Origin: CAUZIZ01 sp965218775
GTDB lineage: Bacteria > Acidobacteriota > UBA6911 > RPQK01 > JAJDTT01
Length of the DNA stretch: 64,000 nt
Assembly: GCA_965218775.1 (NCBI GenBank)
Contig: CBDCLS010000006.1
Span: 2,604,001 to 2,668,000 of the forward strand
Reading direction: 5' to 3'
Below the pieces are notes generated by a model that was not told where the DNA came from, did no database searches, and saw only the letters and a list, made by a program, of their open reading frames with translations. Both the position numbers and the translations under genes were made by a program. Position 1 is the first letter of the stretch. Every line of letters starts with the position of its first letter. Shown here piece by piece: positions 8,281 to 17,164 of the stretch.

Positions 8281-8440
8281 TGTAGCGAGCAACCTCACAC
8301 CGCCGAGGACATTTGTATGTGCTGAGTCCTTTTCTTACCCTTGCCCGCGCCTTTGCCCGCGCCCGTGCCCGAGTTCCTCTTTCTCATCCAGGGCCAACGA
8401 TTGTGGGAAGACGCAGGGCAAGGGCAAGAGCGCGGGCAAA
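8281..8440. repeat. Dispersed repeat family B, copy 1 (hexamer-rich hairpin)
   Basis: Starts TGTAGCGAGCAACCTCACAC and matches 56705-56842 closely over the first ~90 bases. It then has an arm of CCTTGCCCGCGCCTTTGCCC-type hexamers and, after a spacer, the inverted arm GGGCAAGGGCAAG-GCGCGGGCAAAGGC. The arms can fold into a long imperfect hairpin. Related hexamer-rich copies are at 48607-48762 and 61085-61130. Confidence 0.8.
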
Positions 8441-8752
8441 GGCCCAGAGAAACTGAGAACTACAGGTTGCAGTGACTGACTGGTTGCAAGCAGACAGACC
8501 ATCACCGCGGGACCATGGGCATTGGTGGAGTTCGACAATGGATTTAGGATGCGGGATAGAAATCATAACAGTTCCCTGACGAAGCGCCGGACTTTCGTCA
8601 ACTCGTCGACTTTTTTTCGGGTCGATCACAGCCAGCATCCAGGGTATGATACTGCCTTCGACGGACACGCCTATCGAGAGAGGTGCAGTTGCATCTGACA
8701 CGACCCGACACTGATCTTTACTCTCGGTTCGAAGAGTAACAGGAGCCCTGTG
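8441..8752. other. Intergenic region, no gene supported
   Basis: Between the family B repeat and the DapA-like gene I see no protein-like frame or RNA. AGGAG at 8741-8745 is the ribosome binding site that favours the ATG at 8753 over the GTG at 8750. Confidence 0.4.
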
Positions 8753-9649
8753 ATGCCTATAACGAAAGACTCTGTGCATGGCATCATGCCACCGATGATC
8801 ACGCCGTTTTTGCCAGATGAGTCTCTAGACATTGATGCGTTTCGACGGGAGGCGGAATATTTGCTGGGGTTCGATGTGAAGGCCCTGGTGGTTGGTGGAA
8901 GCACAGGCGAAGGCGCGACTCTGACGGCTGAGGAACTGGTTGAGCTGTGCGAGACCGCCGTCGCTGAGAGCAAGGGCAAGGTGCCGGTGATTGCTGGCAT
9001 TATTGTCGATTCTACCCGTGAAGCGATCCGACGCGGCCGAATGGTGAGCGAGGTGGGAGTCGGCGGCCTCATGGTGACGCCGGTCCACTATCTGGAGCCG
9101 TCTGACGAGGGGATCTATGAGTTCTATCACCGGATTGGATCCGAGGTCGGCTTGCCGTTCATCATCTATAACGTCGTCCGGCAGGTGGCGGTCTCGCCGG
9201 CGCTGTTGGAGCGACTGGTCGCGATCCCGCAACTGGTAGCCATCAAGGAGAGTGCGGCCGGCGACCTGATAACCTTGACCCAAATGATTGAGACGGTGGG
9301 ACACCGGATCTCCGTCTCCTGGGCCTGGGATCAAATCCTGTTTTCCGGTCTGGCCCTTGGATCGAGCGGCTCGATTTCGGGAATCAACACCATCCTTCCG
9401 GGCCTGTCAGTTGAGCTGTTTAACGCGGTACAGGCTGGCGACCTGCAACGGTCGCGACAGCTTCATTTCCGCATGTATCAGGTTTCTCGTCACCTTACAC
9501 ATCCAAACTGGCATTCGCGGGTGAAAGCAAGCATCAATCTGCAGGGGCGAAATGCCGGGATTGCACGGAGTCCCTCCGTACCCCTAACCGCCACTGAGGT
9601 GGACTCGATCCGAAAGGGACTGGTTGCCGCAGGTGTTCTCGCCTCGTAA
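8753..9649 (+). CDS. DapA-like (dihydrodipicolinate synthase/NAL family) lyase
   Basis: A 298-residue class I aldolase of the DHDPS/N-acetylneuraminate lyase superfamily. Seen: GGSTGEGATLTAEEL near residue 46 (substrate carboxylate loop), the tyrosine strand PFIIYNVV near residue 135 and the Schiff-base lysine in LVAIKESAAGD near residue 162. Such enzymes make or split pyruvate-derived aldols; neighbours (amidohydrolase, Ldh2, PhyH) suggest catabolism rather than lysine synthesis. It is cytoplasmic. ATG at 8753 sits 7 nt after AGGAG; the adjacent GTG at 8750 is less well placed. The length is normal. Confidence 0.88.
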   Translation: MPITKDSVHGIMPPMITPFLPDESLDIDAFRREAEYLLGFDVKALVVGGSTGEGATLTAEELVELCETAVAESKGKVPVIAGIIVDSTREAIRRGRMVSEVGVGGLMVTPVHYLEPSDEGIYEFYHRIGSEVGLPFIIYNVVRQVAVSPALLERLVAIPQLVAIKESAAGDLITLTQMIETVGHRISVSWAWDQILFSGLALGSSGSISGINTILPGLSVELFNAVQAGDLQRSRQLHFRMYQVSRHLTHPNWHSRVKASINLQGRNAGIARSPSVPLTATEVDSIRKGLVAAGVLAS

Positions 9650-9762
9650 TGTTAACCGCTCAGCGGCGGCGGGCCATCCCGCTTTCCCCGAGCTTTTTCA
9701 GAATCTTGTAGTGGGAAAGGGTTTGCCCTATCAACCCGGACTCAGGAGCGGAGATTGGGAGA

Positions 9763-10764
9763 ATGCAAATGAACGTGGCCAGTATCGACGACCGTGATTG
9801 GACTTCGCTGAGCCTTGGGGAGCAGATCTACCAGATCGAGGTGGAAGGCTACCTGCTGATGCCCGAGCTGCTCTCAGCCCAACAAGTGCAACAGCTCAAG
9901 TCCGAGACCGCCCGTTTGGAGACCTTTCCCATGCCCTACAGCCAGCACCAGCGAGACCGGGTACTCCAGCCGGGGCCCAACCCATACCCTGGCTCCAGCT
10001 GGGAACCCTATCGGTTCGGCCAGCAAGGGGGTGGCATCACAGACTTGATTGCCCACGCCCCCATGGTGGATTTTCTGGAGAAGCTGTTCGGGGATGAGAT
10101 CATCTTCATGACCTATCTGTACGCGCGATCCGAGCCAGGACATCCGGGTATCAGCCTCCACACCGACGGCCAACCCTATGGCTCCGAGGTCTTCGGTTAC
10201 GAGTGCAGTTGTCCCGTCATGGTCAAGGTTCTCTACTATCTAGATGATTTGACTCCAGAGGTCTCCCCCTTCTGTATCCTTCCCCGCTCCCACCTCTCGC
10301 TGCATTTGGAAGCCAGCCCCTACAATCGCTATCGGGATCACCCCGATCTGGTGATGGTGACGGCCCCCGCCGGATCGGCTCTGATCCTCCACACTCGGGT
10401 CTTTCATGGGAACTACCCCAACCGAGGCGACCGTCCCCGGGAGATGCTTCAGCTTGGGTACCGTCCTGCCTGGGCCGGCCCCATTCGGGAAGAAGTGCCT
10501 GCCTGGGACCCAGAGGATCTGGCCCTGCTACCCGATCCCGTCCGCCGGCTCTTCACTGACCGGAACAGCAGCCGTTATCGCGACGACGGTGATCACAAGC
10601 CGGTAGACATGGCCAGCCAGGCCAGCTGGATCAGCCCTGATCGTTGGGAGTGTCCTCAATCGCGTAGGCCCGGTTACGCCTGCGGTTTCGCTCAATCGTT
10701 CGCGACCAGATCTGGCGTAAAGCTGAGCGCCAACTCTGAGAAGCTATTCTTGCACGAACCCTAA
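9763..10764 (+). CDS. Phytanoyl-CoA dioxygenase (PhyH) family protein
   Basis: A 333-residue Fe(II)/2-oxoglutarate dioxygenase-like protein. The facial triad is visible as H-x-D in SLHTDGQPYG near residue 130 and the distal His in LILHTRVFHGNYPNRG near residue 210, with an Arg (GDRPREML) that would bind 2-oxoglutarate. Start ATG at 9763 follows GGAGATTGGGAGA. The last ~35 residues (after WISPDRWE) look unlike the rest and may be a read-through tail from local change. The substrate is unknown. A second, only distantly similar PhyH protein lies at 58764. Confidence 0.8.
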   Translation: MQMNVASIDDRDWTSLSLGEQIYQIEVEGYLLMPELLSAQQVQQLKSETARLETFPMPYSQHQRDRVLQPGPNPYPGSSWEPYRFGQQGGGITDLIAHAPMVDFLEKLFGDEIIFMTYLYARSEPGHPGISLHTDGQPYGSEVFGYECSCPVMVKVLYYLDDLTPEVSPFCILPRSHLSLHLEASPYNRYRDHPDLVMVTAPAGSALILHTRVFHGNYPNRGDRPREMLQLGYRPAWAGPIREEVPAWDPEDLALLPDPVRRLFTDRNSSRYRDDGDHKPVDMASQASWISPDRWECPQSRRPGYACGFAQSFATRSGVKLSANSEKLFLHEP

Positions 10765-10792
10765 GAAAAAACTTGTGTAGGGCTCGGTCGGT

Positions 10793-13078
10793 TCAGGCTC
10801 GTCTCTTGGTGCCAAAGATCCAGTCCTGTTCCTCGTCTTCGAACTTCACCGTTAGAGTCCTCTCCAATCTGGGCAAGAGGCCGTTGTGCTCGGCTGTGGA
10901 AACCACGAAAGCGCCGAACGCCCGGACATGAAGGGGATGATCCCAGAGAGGATCCATGCGCTTGACGGCGTCTCTGATGTCTCGCCTTTCCTTGGCCTGT
11001 CGCAGCTTCCCCAGGGCATCCGAGAACTGGCGCCAGCGGCGATAGGTGCCGGAGTAATTGCCACTGCCCTCATCGGCATTGAGCTGAATCAACCGTGAGA
11101 AGGATCGCTGCAGCGGGTTGGGCCATTTGCCCTCGTTGTGGGCTCCGTCGACGCCCCGGTCCTCGAGCCTGTTGGCGGCGTATGCGGCCCACTCTCGTGG
11201 CTGCCTGGAGGCGGGATCCGACTGGCTCTGCATCAGGTAGGACTTCCACAATGGGGCGTAGACATCTTCGCGCTGCGGAATCAGGTTCCGAGCTTCGATC
11301 ATCGACCAGCGTGGGGTTGCCTTGGCCAGTGATCGGGCCGCACGATCAATGTTGTACGGAGCCAGTAGGGGGAGAAGCGTCTCGCAGAGATTCTCGTCGG
11401 CGGCCAGGTGAAGACGCACCTCGGCTCGCTTGCCGATGTTAGGGGCAAGGTCACCGCGGACGCGGTTCCCGTGGTCGACACCCAGGATCCCCCAGATAGT
11501 TGCCTGGTCCAGGTAGTCGGCCAGTTCTTTCTCTGAGAGCGCGTTCTCATTCCAGATCCACTCCATCTTGAGGCTGTATCGGAAGTCGTCGCGGTCAAAG
11601 TGGTCGGAGAAGTTCCTCATCTGGGCGCTGATGTCCACCATGTAGCTAATCGATTTTCCGAAATCCCGGGCTTCGTAGCCTCTAGCTCTTCGGAAGGTTA
11701 CCCGCTGCCTGCCGTCGTAGGTCTCCTGAACGATCTCCTCGAGCTCCCTCTTGTCGTCCCCTCCGTAGTTCCATCGACCGAGTCCCAGGGAAAACCCCCA
11801 GGTGCTCGACTGGGTCAGTTGTCGTTGGTGGAGGAACTTGTTGAGCTCAATCTGGTTGGGATTCTGGCGCATCCAGGCCAGTATCTCCTGCAGGTGACGC
11901 TTCAACAGTGAATCGTAGTGGTCGATCACGGCCTCGGCGGGGAGAGTGACATCCAGGACGTTCTCCTCGCTTTTGATTCGCAGGTATTCGAATTCGAATG
12001 CCAGGGATACCCTGTTCTCAACGACCCCCTTGACCAGGCCCTCAACGCGCTTGACCAGAGCTCCCCAGAGTTCCTGGAACCTCTCGGCTCGCCCAGCCTC
12101 ATCTCCCAGTCCCAGCCTTTCGATCAGTCTTGCGAGCAGATTCGAATCTTCCTCATCCAGATTGTCGAAGTCGGTCTGCTGTCGTAGTCCCTCGATCTGC
12201 TCCAAGGCAGTATCGCCGAGAGCCGCCATCAACTGAGCGACGAGCTTGTTCAGGGCATCCTGGTTATCCTCGGAGTCCACCAGACTTGCCACGGCTCCAA
12301 CCGAGCCGCCGATACCCAGCTTGTTGGCCTTTGCCTTCTTGGCAGCCAGACGGATTCGGCCAGGGGAGGGGCGAGTGAGGATCAGGATGAAATCATCTGC
12401 CAACCCGATGTCAAACTTGAGGGTGGCTCCGGCGTCCACACCGAGTCGGAGGAGCCCACTCACCTGCAATAGGCTGAACAGGCCGCCCAGATTTGCCGTA
12501 AAGAGGTCTGACCACGATGCCTCGACTCGCAGCGAGAGCCTGCCTGGCACCCTGTAGCCGATCGCTTCCTGATCCTTGAGTTTTTCGATGGATCTGGGGT
12601 TGACCGCGAAGCGGAAGTCTCCCAGGTCGCCGAGGATGGCATCCGCAACCTTGGTGGAGCGGTCCTGGTGATAGCGGTAGTCATAGAGCAGCATCCTGCG
12701 GGAGATCGAGCCCTCCAGATTGAGGACAGAGAGATCCCCTCCGGCAGTTGCCGTCACGCCGGCCTCGAGCTCGTACTTTGTCCAAGCTCCTTGATCCTTG
12801 AACTCGATCTGATGATCCAGCTTGGCCTCGTTGCCGGCGACCTTTCCCTGTCCCAACACACCTATCTGGTCGGGGTCTTTGGATGGATTGTTGAACACGT
12901 AGACCTTCGCTCCTGCATGAGGCTCGACGGCGAAATTCACTCCTGAGACCTGGAATGGGATTTCGTAGCTGCCCGAAATGTTGAGCACCGGCTTCTTATC
13001 GGGGAGCTCATCGTCTCCGAGCTCTTTTCCTGCGTTTTGTAGGGGATCAATCAGGTCGTTCAGGCTGAAGTCGGACAT
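10793..13078 (-). CDS. Large orphan protein, family not recognised
   Basis: A 761-residue acidic protein without signal peptide or membrane segment. AAGGAG lies upstream of the ATG (MSDFSLNDLIDPLQNAG). Visible layout: residues ~30-260 are rich in beta-strand-like alternation (ISGSYEIPFQVSGVNFAVE; ATAGGDLSVLNLEGSISRRM), ~260-340 is a helical charged linker, ~340-400 is helical (RFQELWGALVKRVEGLVKG), ~400-520 returns to strands (SLGLGRWNYGGDDKRELEE), and the last 200 are mixed. It stands alone between a PhyH gene and repeats, convergent with the former. I can assign no function. Codon use and length argue that it is a real gene. Confidence 0.75.
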   Translation of the reverse strand: MSDFSLNDLIDPLQNAGKELGDDELPDKKPVLNISGSYEIPFQVSGVNFAVEPHAGAKVYVFNNPSKDPDQIGVLGQGKVAGNEAKLDHQIEFKDQGAWTKYELEAGVTATAGGDLSVLNLEGSISRRMLLYDYRYHQDRSTKVADAILGDLGDFRFAVNPRSIEKLKDQEAIGYRVPGRLSLRVEASWSDLFTANLGGLFSLLQVSGLLRLGVDAGATLKFDIGLADDFILILTRPSPGRIRLAAKKAKANKLGIGGSVGAVASLVDSEDNQDALNKLVAQLMAALGDTALEQIEGLRQQTDFDNLDEEDSNLLARLIERLGLGDEAGRAERFQELWGALVKRVEGLVKGVVENRVSLAFEFEYLRIKSEENVLDVTLPAEAVIDHYDSLLKRHLQEILAWMRQNPNQIELNKFLHQRQLTQSSTWGFSLGLGRWNYGGDDKRELEEIVQETYDGRQRVTFRRARGYEARDFGKSISYMVDISAQMRNFSDHFDRDDFRYSLKMEWIWNENALSEKELADYLDQATIWGILGVDHGNRVRGDLAPNIGKRAEVRLHLAADENLCETLLPLLAPYNIDRAARSLAKATPRWSMIEARNLIPQREDVYAPLWKSYLMQSQSDPASRQPREWAAYAANRLEDRGVDGAHNEGKWPNPLQRSFSRLIQLNADEGSGNYSGTYRRWRQFSDALGKLRQAKERRDIRDAVKRMDPLWDHPLHVRAFGAFVVSTAEHNGLLPRLERTLTVKFEDEEQDWIFGTKRRA

Positions 13079-13149
13079 TTCATTGTTCTCCTTTCAGAGG
13101 AGGCGAAGTGCGGATTCTTGAGCCCAGTCTACTACGGTGCCGTCTCGTT

Positions 13150-13398
13150 GGTTGGGAAATTCTCGCGGAGCCAGAGGCTCGAAAAGAAGAGGACTCCCCC
13201 TTGAGACCAAAGCCCCATTCGAGAACGAAACTTCGGGTCCGGCGTAGCGGTGGCCTCCAGGCCGCCTTCCGAACCAAAGGCTCAGAAGAATAAGACTTCG
13301 GCCTGGAGGCCAAAGCTACTTCTGCAAATCAAGTTACCAGCTTGGTCCCCAGCTGCCGGCTGGGAGCCGGATCATTCGAGAACGAAACTTTGGCACCA
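13150..13398 (+). repeat. Repeat family A, copy 2 with degenerate flanking units
   Basis: The full unit is at 13217-13319 (GTAGCGGTGGCCTCCAGGCC through GGCCTGGAGGCCAAAGCTAC). A degenerate unit precedes it at about 13160-13215 (AGCCAGAGGCTCGAAAAGAA). A partial one follows at 13358-13398 (GAGCCGGATCATTCGAGAAC). The same GAGCCGGATCATTC leader precedes the copy at 53291, so the complete element includes it. Confidence 0.8.
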
Positions 13399-13422
13399 AC
13401 AGACGGCAGTGATTGCCCGAAT

Positions 13423-13675
13423 CCTTCGAAATTCGCTTGTTCGATATTCTGCGGTTTAGCGTTTATCGGTTGCCTCCTCCAGAACCAAGGCAAAAGGCGA
13501 AATCACAAACCGCAGAACACCGAACATGCGAACGCCGAACCGTCTTCCTTAGCCTTCGAAATTCGCTTGTTCGATATTCTGCGGTTCAGCATTCATCGGT
13601 TGCCTCCTCCAGAGCCAAGGAAAAAGGCTAAATCACAAACCGCAGAACACCGAACATGCGAACTCCGAAGTCGGG
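13423..13675. repeat. Repeat family C, two tandem 130-bp hairpin units
   Basis: The unit begins CCTTCGAAATTCGCTTGTTC at 13423 and again at 13553, 130 bases apart and nearly identical. Inside each unit the left arm (TTCGATATTCTGCGGTT) is inverted as AACCGCAGAACACCGAACAT on the right, so each can fold on itself. The right half recurs alone at 59641-59690. It ends about 70 bases before the TlpA-like gene. Confidence 0.85.
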
Positions 13676-13748
13676 CGCAGCGGTGAAGTTTCAGCTTAGG
13701 ATGTGGACCTTGGTTTGTCTCGAGTACGATACGGTAAGATACGATCGT

Positions 13749-14312
13749 ATGCCGTGGTCCCGAATTGTCCTTTCAATCGTTCTGATCCTGGTCGTTGTCT
13801 GCGTCGGATTTGCCTATCGTTACATCACGGCCGGCAAGGCCGAGCTAGAGTATCTTGAGGAGTCGGTACGAGTTCCGGTCGGCGCACTGCGATTGAGTAC
13901 GCCGGAGGAAGAGCTCTCGCTGGGAGACCTCAGAGGGCAAGCCGTCCTTATTGACGTGTGGGCGTCCTGGTGCCCACCCTGCATTGCGGCCATTCCCAAA
14001 CTCGTCCAGTTGCGGAAGAGCTACGGAACCGAACTCGAACTGGTCGGTCTCAATGTCGATGAAGGTGGTTGGGAGGTGGTCCAGGCCTTCCTTGCCAGAC
14101 ATCCCGAGATCAACTTTCGCATTGTCAAGCCGCAACCGGAGCCGGCCCTTCTGCTTCCTACAGTGGTCGATCTGGAGCCCCTGGGTACGGTCAGCGAGTT
14201 GCCCACCGCGTTCCTGGTTGATCGAGAAGGGCGCTTGGTGAGCAAGTACGTGGGTGCCGGCCACTTTGATCAGATCGAGCAGGATATCGAAAGACTCCTT
14301 GCCGAACGCTAG
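13749..14312 (+). CDS. TlpA-like thioredoxin-fold protein, membrane-anchored
   Basis: A 187-residue redox protein. An N-terminal membrane anchor (IVLSIVLILVVVCVGFAYRY) is followed by a thioredoxin fold with the active site W-C-P-P-C near residue 78 (VWASWCPPCIAAIPKL) and the cis-proline loop SELPTAFLVDREGRLV near residue 155. Such proteins reduce or exchange disulfides outside the cytoplasmic membrane. The open frame extends upstream into repeat family C; I chose ATG 13749 because the anchor begins there. No obvious cytochrome-maturation genes are adjacent. Confidence 0.8.
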   Translation: MPWSRIVLSIVLILVVVCVGFAYRYITAGKAELEYLEESVRVPVGALRLSTPEEELSLGDLRGQAVLIDVWASWCPPCIAAIPKLVQLRKSYGTELELVGLNVDEGGWEVVQAFLARHPEINFRIVKPQPEPALLLPTVVDLEPLGTVSELPTAFLVDREGRLVSKYVGAGHFDQIEQDIERLLAER

Positions 14313-14496
14313 TCGTGGCAGGGGGCGGACAGGGGCCAGCGACCCAGAAGGTTTACATTCCCGCCAGGCATCAGCATCATATCTGAGCTGCATTCATTGC
14401 GCTTGTGCATCCTCGAGAAGAGCTGACGGTCAGCCCAAACGAATTCTTCTGAGATGCTGGTGAAGCCAAGCATCCCAAGAGACAAGGAGAGTGAAA

Positions 14497-15987
14497 ATGA
14501 GGGGACGGATCGAAGGGGCCTGCATCAGAGCGCTTCCTTGGCTGCTTGGGGCATCGTCGGTGTTGCTTTGCGTCGGTTCCAGGGCAGTGGCCACCCCTGA
14601 AGCGGAGAAAGACCCTATTGTGCTCAATCGCCAGGCGGAGCTTCTGCTGTATGACGATCGGCTGGTGGAGCAGCGGGAGGCTCTGGAGCTGGTCCCTGTC
14701 CAGCTGCGGAAGCATCCCGCCAATCCTCTGCTCGGTATCGATCGGCCCTGGGAGAAGAGGGGCATACTGAACTACGTCGCACTTCTTCACGATGAAGAAG
14801 AAGGTCTCTACCGAATGTATTATCAGATTCTGGGAAGGACCGAAGACGGCGTCAACCAGAGTCACTGCCTCTACGCCCAATCTCGCGACGGCATCCGATG
14901 GGAGAAGCCGGACCTGGGCCTGGTTGACTATCAGGGATCAAAGCAAAACAACATACTCTTTCTGGATCCCACCGAGCGCCCTCGAGGAACGCCGGTCTAC
15001 TGGGTAATCAAGGATTATGCCGAGCGGGATCCGGAGCAGCGTTACAAGATGATGCTCAACCGTTGGGACTTCCGCGGGCGTGGGGTTGGAATAGGGTATT
15101 CCCCCGACGGGATTCGGTGGAAATTCACCTCCTACGTGAACCGCTTGGGGGGCTTTGACACCCACAATTTGTTCTTCTGGGACGATCGAATCGGTGAGTT
15201 TGTGGGCTACTTCCGCACCCATGTCCTGGGGAAACGCTCAATCGGCAGGGCTACCAGTCCCGACGCCTATCATTGGTCCGCTCCCGTGACGGTTCACGGA
15301 CTCGACGACAAGGACCCCCCGGACTGGCAGATCTATGGGCCGGGTATCTACAAGTACAGTCGGGCCAGGGATGTCTATGTGATGTACGGAGAGGGCTTCG
15401 ACTCTCGATCGGATGTCTTTCGGGGACAGCTGGGGCTGAGTCGAGATGGGATCGATTGGCATCGCTTTCAGGACGGCTACTTTCTTGACGGCACTCCGGG
15501 TACTTGGGATGCAGGCTCGGTCCGACCGGTTCCGGCAGAAGCGGTGGTGGACGGCCGGATGGCGGTCTTCTATACCGGCAGTGACCATAGTCTTCACGAC
15601 TGGGAGGGAACCCGTGGAGTCGGCCTGGCCTTGTTCCAGCAGGGAGCCTTTGCAGGCTGGAAGGCTGCCACTGAAGGAACCCTGTTGACCCGGCCTCTCC
15701 TGGCGAAACACTCCGAACCGTCGCTGCTCCTGAATGTCGATGCTGAGGGGGGTGAGGTCGAGGCCGAGCTCCTGGACGCTCGAGGGAGTGTCATTCCGGG
15801 ATTTTCCCTCCAGGACTGTAAGCCGGTGACCGGGAAGGGAACCCTGCTGGAAGTCTCCTGGAAGGGCCGGGAGAATCTGAAAGCTGCGGTGCAAGAGGGA
15901 GCCTTCCAGGTGCGTTTTTACCTGAAGAGAGCCACACTGTACGGCTTCCGGGTCATCAATCCACGCTCGGCGAAAGCCCTCTTCTGA
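14497..15987 (+). CDS. Exported GH43/GH32-like beta-propeller protein
   Basis: A 496-residue protein with a signal peptide (about residues 1-33, ending in AVA-T). The body repeats S-x-D-G-I-x-W motifs of five-bladed glycosidase propellers (YAQSRDGIRWEKP near residue 125, GYSPDGIRWKF near 203, GLSRDGIDWHRF near 312). The last ~100 residues form a separate beta domain (VEAELLDARGSVIPGF, then FQVRFYLKRATLYGFRV) that recurs at the end of the 867-residue protein at 20343-22946. GTG at 14491 is too close to AAGGAGA, so ATG 14497 is preferred. It heads a same-strand series of exported proteins. Catalytic residues and substrate cannot be named. Confidence 0.72.
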   Translation: MRGRIEGACIRALPWLLGASSVLLCVGSRAVATPEAEKDPIVLNRQAELLLYDDRLVEQREALELVPVQLRKHPANPLLGIDRPWEKRGILNYVALLHDEEEGLYRMYYQILGRTEDGVNQSHCLYAQSRDGIRWEKPDLGLVDYQGSKQNNILFLDPTERPRGTPVYWVIKDYAERDPEQRYKMMLNRWDFRGRGVGIGYSPDGIRWKFTSYVNRLGGFDTHNLFFWDDRIGEFVGYFRTHVLGKRSIGRATSPDAYHWSAPVTVHGLDDKDPPDWQIYGPGIYKYSRARDVYVMYGEGFDSRSDVFRGQLGLSRDGIDWHRFQDGYFLDGTPGTWDAGSVRPVPAEAVVDGRMAVFYTGSDHSLHDWEGTRGVGLALFQQGAFAGWKAATEGTLLTRPLLAKHSEPSLLLNVDAEGGEVEAELLDARGSVIPGFSLQDCKPVTGKGTLLEVSWKGRENLKAAVQEGAFQVRFYLKRATLYGFRVINPRSAKALF

Positions 15988-16024
15988 TGGGACCCGACCC
16001 GGGTTGGCGATAGGAGATAGAGCC

Positions 16025-17119
16025 ATGAGAGACAAGCGTTTCGATACATCCTTCTCACGTCGGCAGTGGATGAGCTTGGCCGCTTCGGGGACACTCGGCG
16101 CCGCGAGTTTGAAGGGTCTGGAAACTGGCGCTGCAGCTTCAACTTCGGATCACCGCGTGACGCTCAGGGCGGGGGAATTGGAGGCGATGGTGGTCGACAA
16201 CCACGATGGCCTGGCGGGTGACGAGCAGAAGAAGCGACGAGCGGCTGTCCCTCAAGTGGCGGGTGAGCTGGGGCGGCTCTCTTGCACTGTCCCCTTCGAG
16301 GAACGGTACAACGGCTACAACGGGATTCCTCGGCTCAAGTACCGGGATTCGTCTCATCCGTTTTTGACCGCGGCATCGGGTCTCAATTGTGAGTTCTTCT
16401 TTGACGAGAAGCGGTGGTCTTTCGAGCCGCGATGGAAGGACATCGAGCGGTTTCAGGCGCAGCCTTCTCGGCTGAAGCGTATCTCGGACCGCGAGGCACA
16501 TCTCAAGATTGACGCGGGTGAAGATTGGGGAGTCGAGGTCGAAACCACTTTTCGGCTGGAGGCGCCCTACTTTCTGGATCTGGAACACTCTTTTACCCCG
16601 ACTCGAGAGGACAGGATCCCCGGCGACTTTCTAGGGGTCTTTTGGGCAAGCTACATTCAGGCACCGCGCAATCCCGGATACTATATCCGGGGTAGAGTCT
16701 CGCCGCGGACGAGGGCTTCCTGGCATAACATCTACGATACCCTCGATTTGGAGACGGTCGGTGTGGTTGGAGCTGAAAAGGGGCCGGTCGGAGGCAGCCT
16801 CAGGGGGCGGACGACCAAGCGACTGATCTACGATCTTTCGCCGGTTCGCTATGTGGAGCCTCTGATGGCCGGTAGAGTCCACGGGATGCTGCTGGCCTTC
16901 CTATTTCAGCCTTCAGAGGATCTGGAGATCCGGCCCGCCTTCAGTGCCCAGGGCGGCGGAGTTGGAGTTCCTGCCTGGGATTATCAAGCGGTGGTTCCAA
17001 ACCCCAAGGTGGGTCGGCGCTACAGTTTCAAGGTACGGGTAGTATATAAGCCTTTCGAGGACCTGGACGAAACGTTGGATCTTCAGCGGCAGTGGAAGGA
17101 TCGGATCCTGAAACTCTAG
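16025..17119 (+). CDS. Tat-exported beta-rich protein, family not firmly recognised
   Basis: 364 residues. The N-terminus has a twin-arginine signal, SRRQWMSLAASGTLGAASL at residues 10-28. The mature part is beta-rich with many aromatic residues (RWKDIERFQ, WGVEVETTFRLEAPYFLDLE, GVFWASYIQAP) and reminds one of galactose-mutarotase-like sandwich domains, but I would not assign it. ATG 16025 follows AGGAG at 12 nt spacing. It begins 37 nt after the propeller gene and precedes an exported methyltransferase, so it is probably co-transcribed. Confidence 0.65.
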   Translation: MRDKRFDTSFSRRQWMSLAASGTLGAASLKGLETGAAASTSDHRVTLRAGELEAMVVDNHDGLAGDEQKKRRAAVPQVAGELGRLSCTVPFEERYNGYNGIPRLKYRDSSHPFLTAASGLNCEFFFDEKRWSFEPRWKDIERFQAQPSRLKRISDREAHLKIDAGEDWGVEVETTFRLEAPYFLDLEHSFTPTREDRIPGDFLGVFWASYIQAPRNPGYYIRGRVSPRTRASWHNIYDTLDLETVGVVGAEKGPVGGSLRGRTTKRLIYDLSPVRYVEPLMAGRVHGMLLAFLFQPSEDLEIRPAFSAQGGGVGVPAWDYQAVVPNPKVGRRYSFKVRVVYKPFEDLDETLDLQRQWKDRILKL

Positions 17120-17164
17120 ACGGGTCGTTCTTCGATTGCGTGTTGCAACTTCAGAAGGGGGGCG

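Noticed and set aside
13423..13675. CRISPR array
   Set aside because: Only two long units 130 bases apart with inverted arms and no spacers of constant size; no cas genes.
13342..13686. Open frames through the tandem family C units
   Set aside because: Duplicated peptide stretches arise from the tandem DNA repeat itself; no start site or known fold.
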